Assembly (NCBI RefSeq): GCF_010183535.1
Contig: NC_071332.1
Span: forward strand, 13,702,001-13,766,000
DNA: 64,000 nucleotides
Direction of reading: 5' to 3'
Source of the DNA: Caenorhabditis remanei
Taxonomy: Eukaryota > Nematoda > Chromadorea > Rhabditida > Rhabditidae
Shown here: positions 45,642-57,585 of the stretch, in pieces
Numbering within the stretch: the first letter of the stretch is position 1
Layout of the letters: the number at the start of each line of letters is the position of its first letter
Position numbers and translations under genes: made by a program
Notes under the pieces: generated by a model
The model's input: the letters and a program-made list of their open reading frames with translations, nothing else
Told to the model about the DNA's origin: nothing
The model's database searches: none

Positions 45642-47361
45642 CTGAAATGAATAGTTGAATTCAACGTAAATGGTATAAAATAAAAAAGATATACATAAAT
45701 AATATGTTGTGCCAAACTATAAGAAATTGAACAAAAAAGGAAACCTCGTAAAACCTCGGAGACCTTGTTGTAGGCCGGAATGAGGGGAGAATGACTTAGT
45801 ACTGGTCTACTAGCAGTTGAGCGCAAGAGGCGGAGTCTAATTCCTGCATTGGGTCAGATTTCCCAAGGAGATAAGAAGGCAGATGGTAATATGTGAAGAA
45901 AATATCCCTGACAATATACCTAGAGAGATAACATCTGCTATTTACTCAAACTATCAAGTAAGAATCAATATTGGAGGGCATTGTTAGAGTAACTTTTCGA
46001 AACACTATGGCAGTAACTAAATAATGAGCTGAGAATATTAATTGTTTGGGTGATTTGATAATTGCTTGAATTGTATTGAAAGTTGGATTGTGGCTAGAAT
46101 TTCAGATCAAATAGAAGAATACGGGTTCTCTACTGATATGAAAAATTTTCGCCGTTTTGATAAAATCTGATAAAAGTATGGTAAAAATCATTTTGAAAGG
46201 AAACTCCCTTTGGACCAAATCTCAAAAATAATTAAATATTCATTAAAATATACTACGGGCTTTCTAATGATAGACGGATCTCTTATTGCTTTTTTGAAAA
46301 TGTTGATGAGAACTTACACGTGTTCAATATTTTCGGTTATTCACATTCCTCACTTCTTTGTATCGATACGTGATGCATCCTTCGCTTCGGTATCGATCAT
46401 GTGGTTAGTCGGTTGCAATGTGCCTTCTGCTGGATGTATCTGGCGGTTGCTATCAGTTTTAACCTTGAAATTAAAAGTTGAAAAAGGGCATGGAGAGAGC
46501 CAAAGGGGCTGATAATGTCAATCAAACGCGCAGTTAGATCGAATGCAATTAGAAACAAAGAGAGCTCAAAAAGACAGGACTGCTCGGTGAAGGAGTGAAA
46601 GGGACAACTGATTGTATTCCATCCATCCAACCTCATATGTGCCGGTGCGGGGCATGCACTGTATACGATCGGATTTCTCAAGAAGATAACATGACAGGTG
46701 GTATTTGTGAAGAACATTTGACCTAGACAATAGACCTTACGTCATCTGTTGTTTGTTTGTTCTAATTATTCACAGAGGTCAGGAGAGATAAAATAGGGAA
46801 AAAGGGGAAACGTGTTTGAAAGAGTGTAAAATCACCATGTATACCGGCAAAACTTCATCTTTCACCTCTCAAGTCTTCAGTTTTGTACCATAACATTTTC
46901 TCTGATCAAATCACACTGAAATCCTCAATTCAGAGCAGTTGGTGCGCCACAATCATTCAAAGCGCTAGTCAGGGAGCGTCTCAATTAAAAGGGCTCTTCT
47001 ATTACAGGTCTTCCGGTATTCACCACCTGATTCTTTTTTTGAAACTTTTATCTCTTGAACAAATTTCTCTAGTCTCTGAGTATAAACTTGAAACTCAAAC
47101 CTGTAATATCAGTGATAACGGAAATCAGATATCTCGAAAAAACCAGATACCCCCTCAAAACTTCGGACCTTCTCAAATTTGGGAAAACTTGGAACCTTGA
47201 ACGGTCGGATTAGAGGACCCACCTGTTCTTTCCCAGACGACTTCTCTTTCGTTTGATATGTCACGTTTTTCTCTAACCTCAGCGACCCCTTTGTTGCACG
47301 CTCTTTCCCAAGACAACATAAAATAGATAGACACTTTTCTTTTGTCGCATCACTGTTAACA
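45642..47361. other. inner DNA of the TIR element, unassigned
   Basis: No supported gene. Two stretches (about 45867-45965 and 46668-46770) resemble each other (TCAGATTTCCCAAGGAGATA versus CGGATTTCTCAAGAAGATAA, then TGTGAAGAA and ACAATA-ACCT), suggesting a diverged internal duplication. An imperfect palindrome with TATCGATAC and GTATCGATC lies near 46360-46400. Confidence 0.4.
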
Positions 47362-47509
47362 CAAACCAATTATAGGTAAACAGAATACGGTATACAGCAG
47401 CACAGATAGGCCTTTTTTCAGAAAATTACAGGTTTACCTGGTGACGTCACCCTTTGGGTGTAAAATTGTTCTTGGGACGGTGGGTGTAAAGTTTTCCTTA
47501 CATTCTACT
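47362..47509 (-). repeat. right terminal inverted repeat
   Basis: Reverse complement of the left arm: read on the reverse strand from 47509 it begins AGTAGAATGTAAGGAAAACT, followed by TTTACACCCACCGTC and ACCCAAAGGGTGACGTCACC. It lacks about 50 bases present in the left arm. The duplication AACATC follows at 47510-47515. Confidence 0.72.
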
Positions 47510-47691
47510 AACATCGTTTCTGCGATTTTTTGAATATAAAACAAATTGAGATAGGTGGAAGGCTTACAAGTATTAACAATGAGTAGAGAGATCCTGCACG
47601 TGAGGTAATAGTAATAGTTTCACCTGTGTTAAAGATTAAACAATTTTTTGAATTTACATTAAACTTATAAACAAAAGAGAAATACAATTTA

Positions 47692-49016
47692 TCAGTATCT
47701 GGTAAAAGAATCATTTCCATTAGGCGCAACAGACTGTACTCTTCTACGCATTATTATTCTGAGAAATAACTGTATCAGTGACATATACGTTTTCAATTCC
47801 TGCATTGTTTGTTGGTAGCACAATAGGTAAGACATTTGAATGAGAAGAAGGGTGGAGATGACGTCAAATACACAGCTAATCGGGAGATACTGAAAAATAA
47901 AAAGATCGAAAGCAAACTTGTCTGATTGCTCACATGTTTCAAAAAAATTGGTTGGCTTCGAGTAATCCAGAACATCACAACGTGGCACTGAACAAACACT
48001 GATTAAGCGTTTTTTAATTTAAACTTACTATTTTAAAGATAACAACTCCGATAAATTGATAAGAAACACATTTATGCAGCTGGTTGTGAGCATGTGCTGA
48101 CTTCGATTTTAGAAATAAGAAAGTCCTTACATAAATTAGACCATATAAAAAACAACATGTTAGTGAAATAATACTCAAAATGAGTTGATACTTCTGAAAA
48201 TATACTGTCAATTTTTTTCTGAGATTCATGTGTGGCAGTTTAGACTGTTTGGTTTGAAACATTTCGTCGACTGAAACATACACAGTAGACTTCGAACCAG
48301 TTGTACTTTTCTTGGTTTAAAATCCAGATGTATGTTAAACACAATACACAACATTTCATGGGATACATCCATTTCAGAATTTTATAAGCGCTTCTCTCAG
48401 CCAACAAAAAATTCTTTGGACAAGGGAAAAAGTGTAATAGAAATCTTTGAAATGCTAATAGAGCAAGTATGAACTGATAGAGATGGGTGTATAAAATAAG
48501 CATTGATGCCAAAACAACACATGAACCAAAAATTGCTAAACCATAGTCTCTAAAGTAATTATTTTTTACATTGACAATAATGAAAACTTACTCTTTTATT
48601 GAAAGTTTATCAAAATCGCCTGTGAATTGAAGCAGAAGTGTGATTGTAATAAATAAATAGGATGAGCACACAAATTTATAGCTGTTATTGACAATTGGAT
48701 ACAAAGGGTTCTGAAACCTGTTACCAAAAGAATCATACTGAAATTTAATGCAAAATGAATAAAATTTAAAACATAAAATTTAATGATACACAGTTATTTT
48801 TTCTAGTTGTTTATTCCAACTTTTGTGTAATTCTATTCCATTGGGAACGTTTCGATATCTCGTACTTACCTTCCAATCATCATAACGATTATTATGGTGT
48901 AAATGTAGGAATAAAGGAAAAATGTAAATTAGGAAAACAAAAATCAACAGTGACAATATCAAAGAAATAAACACAATGGATCTTTGCATCAGACTATAAT
49001 CAATGAATCTTTCCAT
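47692..49016 (-). CDS. srz-class chemoreceptor GPCR
   Basis: Reverse-strand srz gene beginning MERFIDYSLMQRSIVF (49016) and ending at 47692. Blocks in order: IYIFPLFLHLHHNNRYDDWK, NPLYPIVNNSYKFVCSSYLF, YTHLYQFILALLAFQRFLLH then FFPCPKNF, LKSKSAHAHNQLHKCVSYQF, a small exon CHVVMFWITRSQPIFLKH, and FDVISTLLLIQMSYLLCYQQ. All exons are open and the junctions are GT-AG. It is closely related to the srz gene at 36564-37719 (shared NPLYPI/NPVYPC second exon start and IQM in TM7), so the big element inserted between two neighbouring sister genes. Confidence 0.85.
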
Positions 49017-49203
49017 GCGGTAACAGAACGAGAAACAGGAAGAAAAAAAGATATTTCATCAAACGACTGATGTAAGAAAACTGCAAGAAAACTGCGCTGA
49101 CCGGCACGATAATTGAAATATATCACCTGCGATGGTAGACTGGAAATATTCAAATTATCCGAGACTTCCTGTATCCCTTTTAACAAGTAGCATGAAAGGT
49201 GCA

Positions 49204-50506
49204 TTATAATTTATTCAAATGGCTGCTGTTACTGAAATCTTCCGATTGAACCTTCGGTGTTCTGATCACTCCTTGAAGAATCATTCCGAAAGATACATTA
49301 TCTTTTAAATTGCGAAATTTCTTTTTGTAACATATCAGATACGATAGTTGAATGAACAGTGGTGTTGACAGAAAATCGAGAACAGTTGTTGCGATAACGT
49401 ACTGAAAACAGTTCTGCTTTGGTTTGTAACTTTGGATTCACTCACATTTGGCACAAGAAATGGTCGGTTCCAAAAAAGTATTGCCGCCCAGAAGTGACAC
49501 TGAAACAGTTTGAATGAAGATTTGACCCCAATGGGAAAACTGACTGATTTAAGGACAGCAACAGCCACCATTTGATATTGAAAACATTGTTGGAGAGGGT
49601 TGATAACAAGCTGAGAGCCTTTCGAAATATTCCAGTTTCTAACGAGAATTGGAATTGAAAGAAGAACTGAACAGAGTAGAAAGAAGCTGAGAGCTACATA
49701 GGCTTTCTTGAAAACATTAATTCATGCGAAATCTGAACTTTTGTGACTTACAAATACAATATGCAATATTTTTTGCTTGAAAGAGTCTTGAAAATTAAGA
49801 TATAACGGCAAAGGTAGTAAGAATTCTAAAACAAAAAATAATCTCATCATCTTGTGAATTGTTTCTCCATCAAGTTGAATGGATCTTGGTAGAATTGATT
49901 GTAGGACTCTTTGTATTGCAAAAAGAGAAATCATAAATTGATAAACATGGATGCCCACAATAATCGAATACCCAAGAACACTGAGTGAGACGAAGAACAA
50001 TATGAATACAATATTCTTCAAGTTATTCGTGTCAACCCTTTTAAATAATAAAAAAACTTTTTTGTCAACTTCTATCAATTCCAGTTACCTTTCTGTGTTA
50101 TTCAAATATTTAAGAGCTAACGAACAAAAAATGACCAACATTAGACAGAGAAAATAAAACAGATACAAAAACTTGAAAGCCCATTTGATGATTGGAGATA
50201 AGGGGTTCTGAAAGAAACTGTTCGATCTCATAAAAAAAAACCACTCAGTTCGGATATCATCAATTCAAGTAGCAAAAAAGATAATAGATACGTTCGCTAT
50301 CGAAGGGAAAAAAAAACTTGTTCCGGGTATAAAGCAAGTAGGTAACATACTTTGTCATCTGTTTGCCGATTCGACTTGTAGACACTCACAAAAAAAGGAA
50401 AAATATAGAAAAGAAAGCTCAAGATAATAACGATGAGAAAATATACAAGGAAGAGAAAATACTGTTCTGCTGATAATTCTTCTGTTTTAATAGTTGATGT
50501 TTCCAT
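49204..50506 (-). CDS. srz-class chemoreceptor GPCR
   Basis: Reverse-strand srz gene, start METSTIKTEELSAEQY (50506), stop TAA 49204-49206. Blocks: FYIFPFFVSVYKSNRQTDDK, NPLSPIIKWAFKFLYLFYFL, HVYQFMISLFAIQRVLQSIL, SIPILVRNWNISKGSQLVIN with NPLQQCFQYQMVAVAVLKS, a small exon LFQCHFWAAILFWNRPFLVP, and FLSTPLFIQLSYLICYKKKF. Only about 190 bases separate it from the next srz gene start downstream on the same strand, so the two could share regulation; operon processing was not demonstrated. Confidence 0.84.
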
Positions 50507-52005
50507 GTCAGTGAGGACGAAATACTGAAAATAAAGTCTCTCGTATCAGAAAGACTCAGGTTGATAAAAAATCGATGGAGTTCACCTGCTTTCAAAATGA
50601 AAAAATAGATGAGGGATTCCTTTAGAGACCCTACTTCTTTTACGAGCTCACTTAAATTCAAAATGTTGTATTCACAACTTTGACAATTAAAGTTTGAAAA
50701 ACTTCAGAATCTGGTTCATTCGATATAAAAAAAATGACTTCACAAATAACCATAAAACTTTGTACTCAGGTGAAAAACTAACGTTTTAGCATCTGTAATT
50801 TAAATTATTCTATAAATAACCAAAACATAGTTAGAATTTGAAATGTATTCAAGCTGCTGCTGCTAATCATCAACTTGAACGTTCGATGGTCAAACAATTC
50901 CAAGAAAAATGGTTTCCATAGGCATTGTTCATCAAACTATACAGCTTTTTTATGGTTCCTCATTAAATATGACAATTAAATTAGTAGATGTGTAGATGAA
51001 AGATAGCAAATGACAGCTAATCTAACAAACTGAAAATAACTTTCGATTATTGACGTTTATCACATTTATCTCCAGAATTGACTCGGCATATGGCTAAAAG
51101 AAAGTGACACTGAAAATATTCAAAGAAATTCCGAAAACTTTCGAAAATAACGTTGAGAAATTTCCAGGTTACCTAACATACAAAATTTCTACCTTTCATT
51201 TGAAAAATTTCTTTTTTTTTTCTTTTGTTTTCTCCGTTTATCTCATATGAGCATCAAAGGAAAGCAAAAATATATTCTTCACTTCTTCACTTATCTTTTT
51301 CAAGCCTTGCATATTATTCTTTTTCATATTCGTGTTCTTTCCATTCATAATTTTTCCTCTTTTAAGCCTTCATTTATTCTGTCTTCGAGGTCCCTTCATC
51401 TCTTTTTTTGAGCATCTCATCTCTTTGTTCAATCATCTCTCTCATTTCCCCACACTGTCTTCTTTTCCAATAAAATGAGATGACACACGAAAAGGGTGTC
51501 CTTCCTCTTCTCCTCAATTTCCGTCCCAACTCTGAACGAGTCAAATGCTTTTCTCTTTGTTCTCTATTTTCTGTGAGTGTTCTCTAAACGTTTGTGAAAA
51601 ACGGGTGGCTTTTCCCACTCTGTCTGTTGGCAATGGGAAAAAATTATTAGTTTTCCCCCCGTTCCCTCTTTTCATTTTTCATTCGCCTGAGCCTACTTAT
51701 TTGCTTTAACCTTTTCTGGGCGTTTTCAGCAAAATAAACTTATTTTCACTGAATCTTTTTTTTTAATTCCTTTCAGAACTGAAAATTCTAATCAAAACAC
51801 TTTATAGAAAACTTCTTTATCTTCATTTCGAGTAAGATTTTTTTCTCAAGTTATGTAGCACCACACTTCGTTATTTTTACTACCTTCTATATGTGTTAGT
51901 GCTCTGATAGGCATATTTTATTGTTTTCTTCCTTCATTCCTTCTAACCACTCTTTATTTAATGTTCAATTCTTATATTTGTATTTTACTTTATTTTTCAG
52001 AAACC
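50507..52005. other. intergenic; pyrimidine-rich stretch
   Basis: No gene recognised. From about 51190 to 51740 the plus strand is strongly T/C-rich with repeated TTTTTC, CTTCTT and CATCTCT words and few open frames. It ends close to the first F-box gene and may be promoter or outron DNA. Confidence 0.5.
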
Positions 52006-53193
52006 ATGTCTGATAATCCTCATCCGAACTTGATGAATATGCCAGAATTCTTCTTGAAATCAATTCTCAACAAACTGGATGTTCAATCAGTGTAAGTATT
52101 TTGGTTTTTGTGTCAAGAAATGTCTCGTGAGACTATAAGATGATGTGAAAGCTTATTATCAGCAGCTCACATCGGCCATTCCATCTGTTTTTTCTATTCC
52201 AGACAAACTATGCGAAAAGTGTCACCAACCTTTCGGTATTATGTCGATCACTCGAGACTGGATTCAAGAATTCTGAAGATTGAAGTGTTCTTACAAAATC
52301 CCGAAAAAATATCTCTTGACCTCAAAACTGCGAATGATCTTTTCGAAATCGAATATCTGAAAAATGGGGAAAATGGATGCTCTGTGAAATATCGGAATAC
52401 GAGGAAAGAAGTGACTGGTCAAAATATTGCAACGACACTGGGAAATGATTTGGGATTGATACTCAAAAAACAACTCTCTGTAGTGAAAGAGTTCAGTCTT
52501 ATGTGCAATGAGAGCTGTCTCACAACAATATGTGACGAGTTCGTGGGAACGTTGTCAGGTCAATTGGCCGAACGGGATTCTCCATTCAAACTGAAGACTT
52601 TTTCTTGGGAAGGTTCTATTGATGAAGGTCAAATAATTCCCCTCTTGAGTCGTTTTGATCCAATTCACATTAATAAGATTGAGTTCCAACGTCTAAATAA
52701 AAGCAGTGAACCGAGACGACCCCTTGATGTTAAAGAAATCTTGAATTCGCCACAATGGGGCAGAATAAAGGCATTTGAGGCTGTTGGATTTGTGGTCCCT
52801 AATCAAATGAGACACTTCACGCATTTAACAAGTGCCAATTTTATGATAGAGACTGTCACAACAGAAGATATTATGACTCTGAGACAGGTGAGCATCATTT
52901 TACTCTATCTACTTACAGATATCAATTTTCTTTTTCAGACTGCACTTCAGACCACGAGGTTCAATGAGTTCAGCTTTTCCTACGTAAATTTCACTGACGA
53001 AACTCAACTTTTCGGTCTATTCGGTCAGCCTCATAGGACTGAGGGCATGAAGAACAAATGGTTCTACAAATATCCGGGAGGTCGAGATGCTCTGCTGGTC
53101 ATTTGGGAAACAAATCGCTTTAAGTTTGCTCATATTCAGCCAAGATCTTTTGATAAATTCGGAATTCCTAAACATGACTTGGTTGTACTTTGA
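52006..53193 (+). CDS. F-box protein with FTH domain (fbxa-like)
   Basis: Exons 52006-52091, 52203-52887, 52939-53193; 341 residues. The F-box is split by the first intron: NMPEFFLKSILNKLDVQSV, then RKVSPTFRYYVDHSR. The FTH (DUF38) region follows: FKLKTFSWEGSIDEGQIIPL, SRFDPIHINKIEFQRLN, PQWGRIKAFEAVGFVVPN, RHFTHLTSANFMIETVTTED IMTLRQ. The final exon ends with WFYKYPGGRDALLVIWETN. The predicted role is substrate adaptor of an SKP1-CUL1 ubiquitin ligase. It is the first member of the array and the most diverged from the next three. Confidence 0.85.
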
Positions 53194-53324
53194 TTCACTA
53201 CTTCCAATGCGTTTCCTGGTATGTAAATTTTTATGCGGTAATGAATTTTTATATGGAAACTAAATTCGTGGTGTGCTTATCAATTTATTTTCCTATCATC
53301 ACTGACGTACTCAATAAACATTTT

Positions 53325-54065
53325 TTATTTCAAAATATTGATTTTCTCAAAACTTTCAAAACTTCTACTAGAATCTGACAAAATAAATCCCTTTATATTC
53401 ACTTCTTCTGCGTGTTTCCATTGTTCCATCATTGAGAGTTCATGAATTTCTAAAATTTTTTCTTCGGTTGTTCGATTGAGGACAGTGATTCTGTGAAGAT
53501 GGGCTGAGCTTAGAAGTAACAACACTTTAGTCACTTGATCTTGACTGTCCGCATCCATCAAAAAACTTTCAACTTTAACTGGTTCTTGAATTTCAGACTT
53601 CAAATAGTTATTCAAAACAGTCAAGCTTTTGTCTACAAATTCATACGAATCACTGTCTTGAAATCGAATTTCAAGACTGGAAAGCACGTGGCTTTGCTTC
53701 CTGAAAATAGTTATCATATCTTGAAACGCCACTTCCAGAAAAATCCTATCCACCAATAGTTTTTCGTGCTGAAAGCATTGAATCAGGCATCCTCGGTTTT
53801 TTTGAAGATAATTGACAGAGATATTCACCATGTTGCAGATAAATTTCAGACGGACTTCTGTAGAAAGCACTTCGATGTATACAGTTGTGACCGTATTATT
53901 TCTAGAAAAATATGCATACTTGATAAAAGAGAACAGAGAATCACTCACACGAATTGATGTTTTCCAGTTCCATAGAAAGCATCTAAAACCAGTTGGACCG
54001 TTTCCAGACAAGTCATCATCCACAAACTTTGAAAGAGAAAAAATAGAGCAGAAACCTTGAACCAA
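53325..54065 (-). pseudogene. FTH-domain gene relic
   Basis: Reverse-strand open frame with FTH-like sequence: VEVAFQDMI-type helix, then HVLSSLEIRFQDSD, EPVKVESFLMDADSQDQVTK, HLHRITVLNRTTEEKILEIH and MMEQWKHAEEVNIKGF. The part after the E-W-K motif (FLHFS.....ISAEDVL.LKE and the last exon) is missing: the frame ends DSSRSFESFEKINILK. No F-box exon is visible upstream; the first 75 residues are unlike the family and include an intron-like CGTGTGAGT...TTTCTAG. Truncated at both ends and opposite in orientation to the array. Confidence 0.65.
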
Positions 54066-54378
54066 AATCTTGGAGACCGTTTGCTATTCTTTATCAATTA
54101 TTGCAGAGGAAATGTCAACTGACATCGATTCTCCTCGCAGTGCAAAATGTGATTGTTGTTTACCTTTATTCGTCATCTGTACACATCACGTTCATACAAA
54201 CAGAGACACTGACAGAGAAATAAGACGAATATTTTAAAATCACATCATGTGGATGATTTTACTTTGAAATAGATGTTTCTGTTCCGAAAAAAACTTCTCA
54301 AGTGATAATTCTATTTTAATTTCTCCAATATTTCAGATTTTTCAAATCTGAGTAGAAAAGTACCCGAACTAATCGGAA

Positions 54379-55488
54379 ATGACTTCTCCTCCTTCTCTAC
54401 TCAAAATGCCGGACGTCGTTATGAATATCATTCTGAAAAAAGTTGGAGTTCAGTCTGTGTAAGCACCTTCCCTGTAATATCCCACACGAAATGAACATTT
54501 TCAGCCAAGTTCTTCGAAAAGTTTGTCGAGATCTGCGAAACTTTATTGAAGAGCACAAACCGGAATCGTATATAGATCAGGCCACTCTCTCCATTGATCT
54601 GGATAGTGTTCATCTGGGATTTCCGTTTAATTCAATCGTTGTCAAATACAAAAAACACGAGAAAGGATGCCGCGTCATATGTCAGAAAACGTACAATACT
54701 ACTGAAAAAATTCTGGATAACTCTGATTTTCTTGAAACTGCTTTGAATGATTTCAAAGTGATCATGAAGAATCAGAAAAACGGCGTGGGATTTTTCAACA
54801 TTTGTTTCAAATTGTTCAGTCTAGACAATATTGGAGATCAGGAGTTGATAGCCACCGGATTCCGAGAAAAGTTAGAAAAAAGCTTGCAGTCGTGGGACCA
54901 TCCAGTTCCGGTCAGAAGAGTTATCATTGGCACTGTAAACCAAACAGAGGTGATGTCAATCCTCCGGTATCTTGATCCGAAACTACTAGAAGATTTTGAA
55001 ATGTCAGCGTCAAGATATGTCGACAGTATTCCAATGGAGTTCGATAAAATCTTGGGGACCGATCATTGGAAAAATTTGAAAACTTTGAAAATGAGCGGTT
55101 TGATTGTTTCAGTTCAATTGAAACATTTTTTTCATTTGACGACGTGTTCAGTCTTTCGGAAAAGTTTATCAGGAGATGAGTTGACTGAATTGAGAAACGT
55201 TAGTTTATATCAATCGTGGACTGTTTCATTTTAAACTTTCAGGCATTCCAAGGATCGACTTCACTTAAATCCATGGAAGTAACATACCAATTTTTGGACA
55301 AATCAGGCATTTGTAATCAACTTGGTCAGCCTACTGTTACTCAAGACTTTCTAGGCACAAGAATAGAAACTTGGGAAGTTGGAGTGTCGCCAAACACTTT
55401 GAGATTCACACTGGTTCCAAAAGAGAAGAGTTATGCTTTTATCATTCGCAAAATTCCTATTCAAAAAACTATGCCAACTCGTCGTTAG
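54379..55488 (+). CDS. F-box protein with FTH domain (fbxa-like)
   Basis: Exons 54379-54458, 54505-55198, 55243-55488; 339 residues. F-box: KMPDVVMNIILKKVGVQSV, VLRKVCRDLRNFIEEHKPE, split in phase 2 by intron 1 exactly as in its neighbours. Middle: VKYKKHEKGCRVICQKTY, LNDFKVIMKNQKNGVGFF. FTH: VRRVIIGTVNQTEVMSILRY, DPKLLEDFEMSASRYVDSIP, TDHWKNLKTLKMSGLIVS, HFFHLTTCSVFRKSLSGDEL, and last exon ICNQLGQPTVTQDF. Closest to the next gene (55843), sharing DQLGQP-type and RYVDSIP/RYVESFP words, so they are recent tandem duplicates. Confidence 0.88.
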
Positions 55489-55842
55489 TCATCTTGAGAG
55501 GTCCAAGAAGAATTTTGTAATTTTTGAAAAATTTAAAATTTGATATTATTTGTGTGTTCATATATAACTTTTTGTATTATATAAAACCATATTTTATTCA
55601 TTTCATTTCGACCAATGTCTTAGAGGACAAATAGTGTCACATGTTTGTTCTTTTGTTACGTACAACTAATTCTCATACATCTAATTCTTATCTTTTCTTA
55701 TCAATTTCCTTTAGTCGTCTCTTTTTCTTTGCAATATTTCATTTAACAGAGGCATTATTTTTTGTCTTCATTAACTAATGCGTCTCATTTGTCTTTCTTT
55801 GAAAGTTTAGGATTCTGCACCTTTTACCAAAATTGATTCAGA
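55489..55842. other. short intergenic between F-box genes
   Basis: AT-rich spacer of about 350 bases with no coding or RNA signal; it probably includes the 3' end of the upstream gene and the promoter of the next. Confidence 0.45.
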
Positions 55843-56954
55843 ATGTCACTGTCAGTTTCTCTGCTTGAAATGCCTGATGTCGTGATGGCGATAATTTTGA
55901 GAAATGCTGATCTTCGATCGATGTGAGTTGTTCCTACTAAAAGTCTTCATATCGTAAGTATTTATTCAGACTAATTCTTCGAAAAGTTTGTCGAGGACTG
56001 CGGGAGTTCATTGACATTAACAAGCCAGAAACTCATCTTGATTTTGTGAGAATATCTGTTAATACTGAGTCTATCAAATTGGATATGCCATTCGATAGTG
56101 TGAAGTATCAGAAAAACGAAGGAGGTTGTTGGATTTCTGGACGAAAATCGAGAAGGAAACTATTGAAAAACTTGGATTTTATGTCAGTTTTCCTGGACGA
56201 TTTCAAGATTATCATGAAAAATCAAAAGTCTGCTGTTGGAAACTTTCAAGTGCATTTCCACCTGTTCAAGGACCATGATTTTCGAAACGAGGAGCTGCTT
56301 GAAACCAAGTTTCTCGAGATGTGGAGACAAAGTGTGCAACAATGGAGACATCTGATTCCTGTCAAAGAGTTAATCATGAGCACTGTATCAAAACAAGAAG
56401 TTATGTCAGTGCTTCCGTACCTTGACTCTGAGTTTCTAGAATCTATTGACATGTTTGATGCGAGATATGTGGAAAGCTTTCCAATTGATATTGACAGTAT
56501 AACACAATTGAAACAGTGGAAAAACTTGAAGACATTGAAGATGAACCACTTGATAGTTTCTTGTCCGCTGGAACAATTCTCTCATTTTTCGACAGTTTCT
56601 ATTTTTCGAACAAGTCTTACTGGAGAAGAACTGACCGAGTTGAAGGAGGTAAACTCACAACTACAAAAATGCGGGCAGTTATTCTTTCAATTCAACTTTC
56701 AGGTTTTCTCCATATCAACTACACTGACATCCATGGAGCTAACTTATAGTTCCATCAACAAAACCGAAATATGTGATCAACTTGGTCAACCTTGTGGAAC
56801 TCATGATGAAATGACAAGAAACAGAAAAACATGGGAGACTGGATTGCCTCATAGCACCTTGCAAATCTCCTTGGTTCGGAAAGAGAAAAATTATGTTTTT
56901 CGTCTTCAGAAATTTCCACAACCGGAAGCTGTGAAATGTCCTGCAGATAAATGA
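55843..56954 (+). CDS. F-box protein with FTH domain (fbxa-like)
   Basis: Exons 55843-55922, 55970-56648, 56703-56954; 336 residues. F-box: LLEMPDVVMAIILRNADLRS, ILRKVCRGLREFIDINKPE. Then VKYQKNEGGCWISGRKSRRK, LDDFKIIMKNQKSAVGNFQV. FTH: PVKELIMSTVSKQEVMSVLP, YLDSEFLESIDMFDARYVES, LKQWKNLKTLKMNHLIVS, QFSHFSTVSIFRTSLTGEEL. The last exon has ICDQLGQPCGTHDEMT. Same strand and exon layout as its neighbours. Confidence 0.88.
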
Positions 56955-57585
56955 AGGGTTTTTAAATTTTTATGTAACTTTTAGTTCTATTTAATTCCAG
57001 ACAGTTTTTACAAAAATAAATATAAGGAGATTGTATTGATTTTTTTTAATGAAAAGTGGGGACAAAATAAACGAGTGATAAATCTTTTTTTCGAAGAATT
57101 GAAACGGTGAACAACATCAAATCTGGATAAATCATTTTTTGAACACTGAAAGTTTGCAGAATTGATTATAATGGTTTACGTTCGGGTGGAGGTTCACATG
57201 AATTCTTTGGTCTAAATTGGAAAAATATATGTTTGGTGTGAAAATGATAATATTATTCAGAAAACTTATTACTTCTTTCACTTTTATTCAAGATCAATTG
57301 TCTCCGTTCTGTTCTGACGTTGAACAAGATCCAATCCTAATAGTATAATTTTGAAAATGATATTCGTTTGTGATTTATTGACACGGGGTTGCATGACTAA
57401 ATATATTGGTCGCGTTGACATTTTTTATCAACTCTGTGATGATATCATCATCGCTCAACCTTTTTCTGTCAAGTTTTTTATCACTGCGTCTTCCTTTGCC
57501 ATTGGGCTTGGTTTCTTCTTTCCCCAGTCAAGAAACATTTTTCAGAGAGTCTTGGTTTAACAGTACGAAAAAGTGAATCTTGAAA
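56955..57585. other. intergenic between F-box genes
   Basis: No gene recognised. A short frame at 57351-57560 lacks splice or family support. The bases just before 57586 give AAAATG context for the next start. Confidence 0.45.

Larger units (their letters stand above)
37721..47509. mobile_element. composite TIR element, possibly Polinton-derived and non-autonomous
   Basis: Bounded by inverted termini beginning AGTAGAATGTAAGGAAAACT and flanked by the 6-bp duplication AACATC. The left terminus (37721-37835) matches the reverse complement of 47400-47509 closely, and a second matching block (left about 37890-37940, right about 47362-47402) is displaced by an indel. Removing the nested LTR element leaves about 3.7 kb. 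That remainder contains a tandem array and an orphan exon, but no transposase, integrase, protease or polymerase that I can see. AG termini with 6-bp duplications are characteristic of Polinton/Maverick elements, which occur in Caenorhabditis; the assignment is an inference from the ends alone. Confidence 0.7.

Noticed and set aside
46210..46512. 100-codon frame inside the TIR element
   Set aside because: No splice context or protein-like motif; overlaps a palindromic patch and a reverse-strand frame of equal quality.
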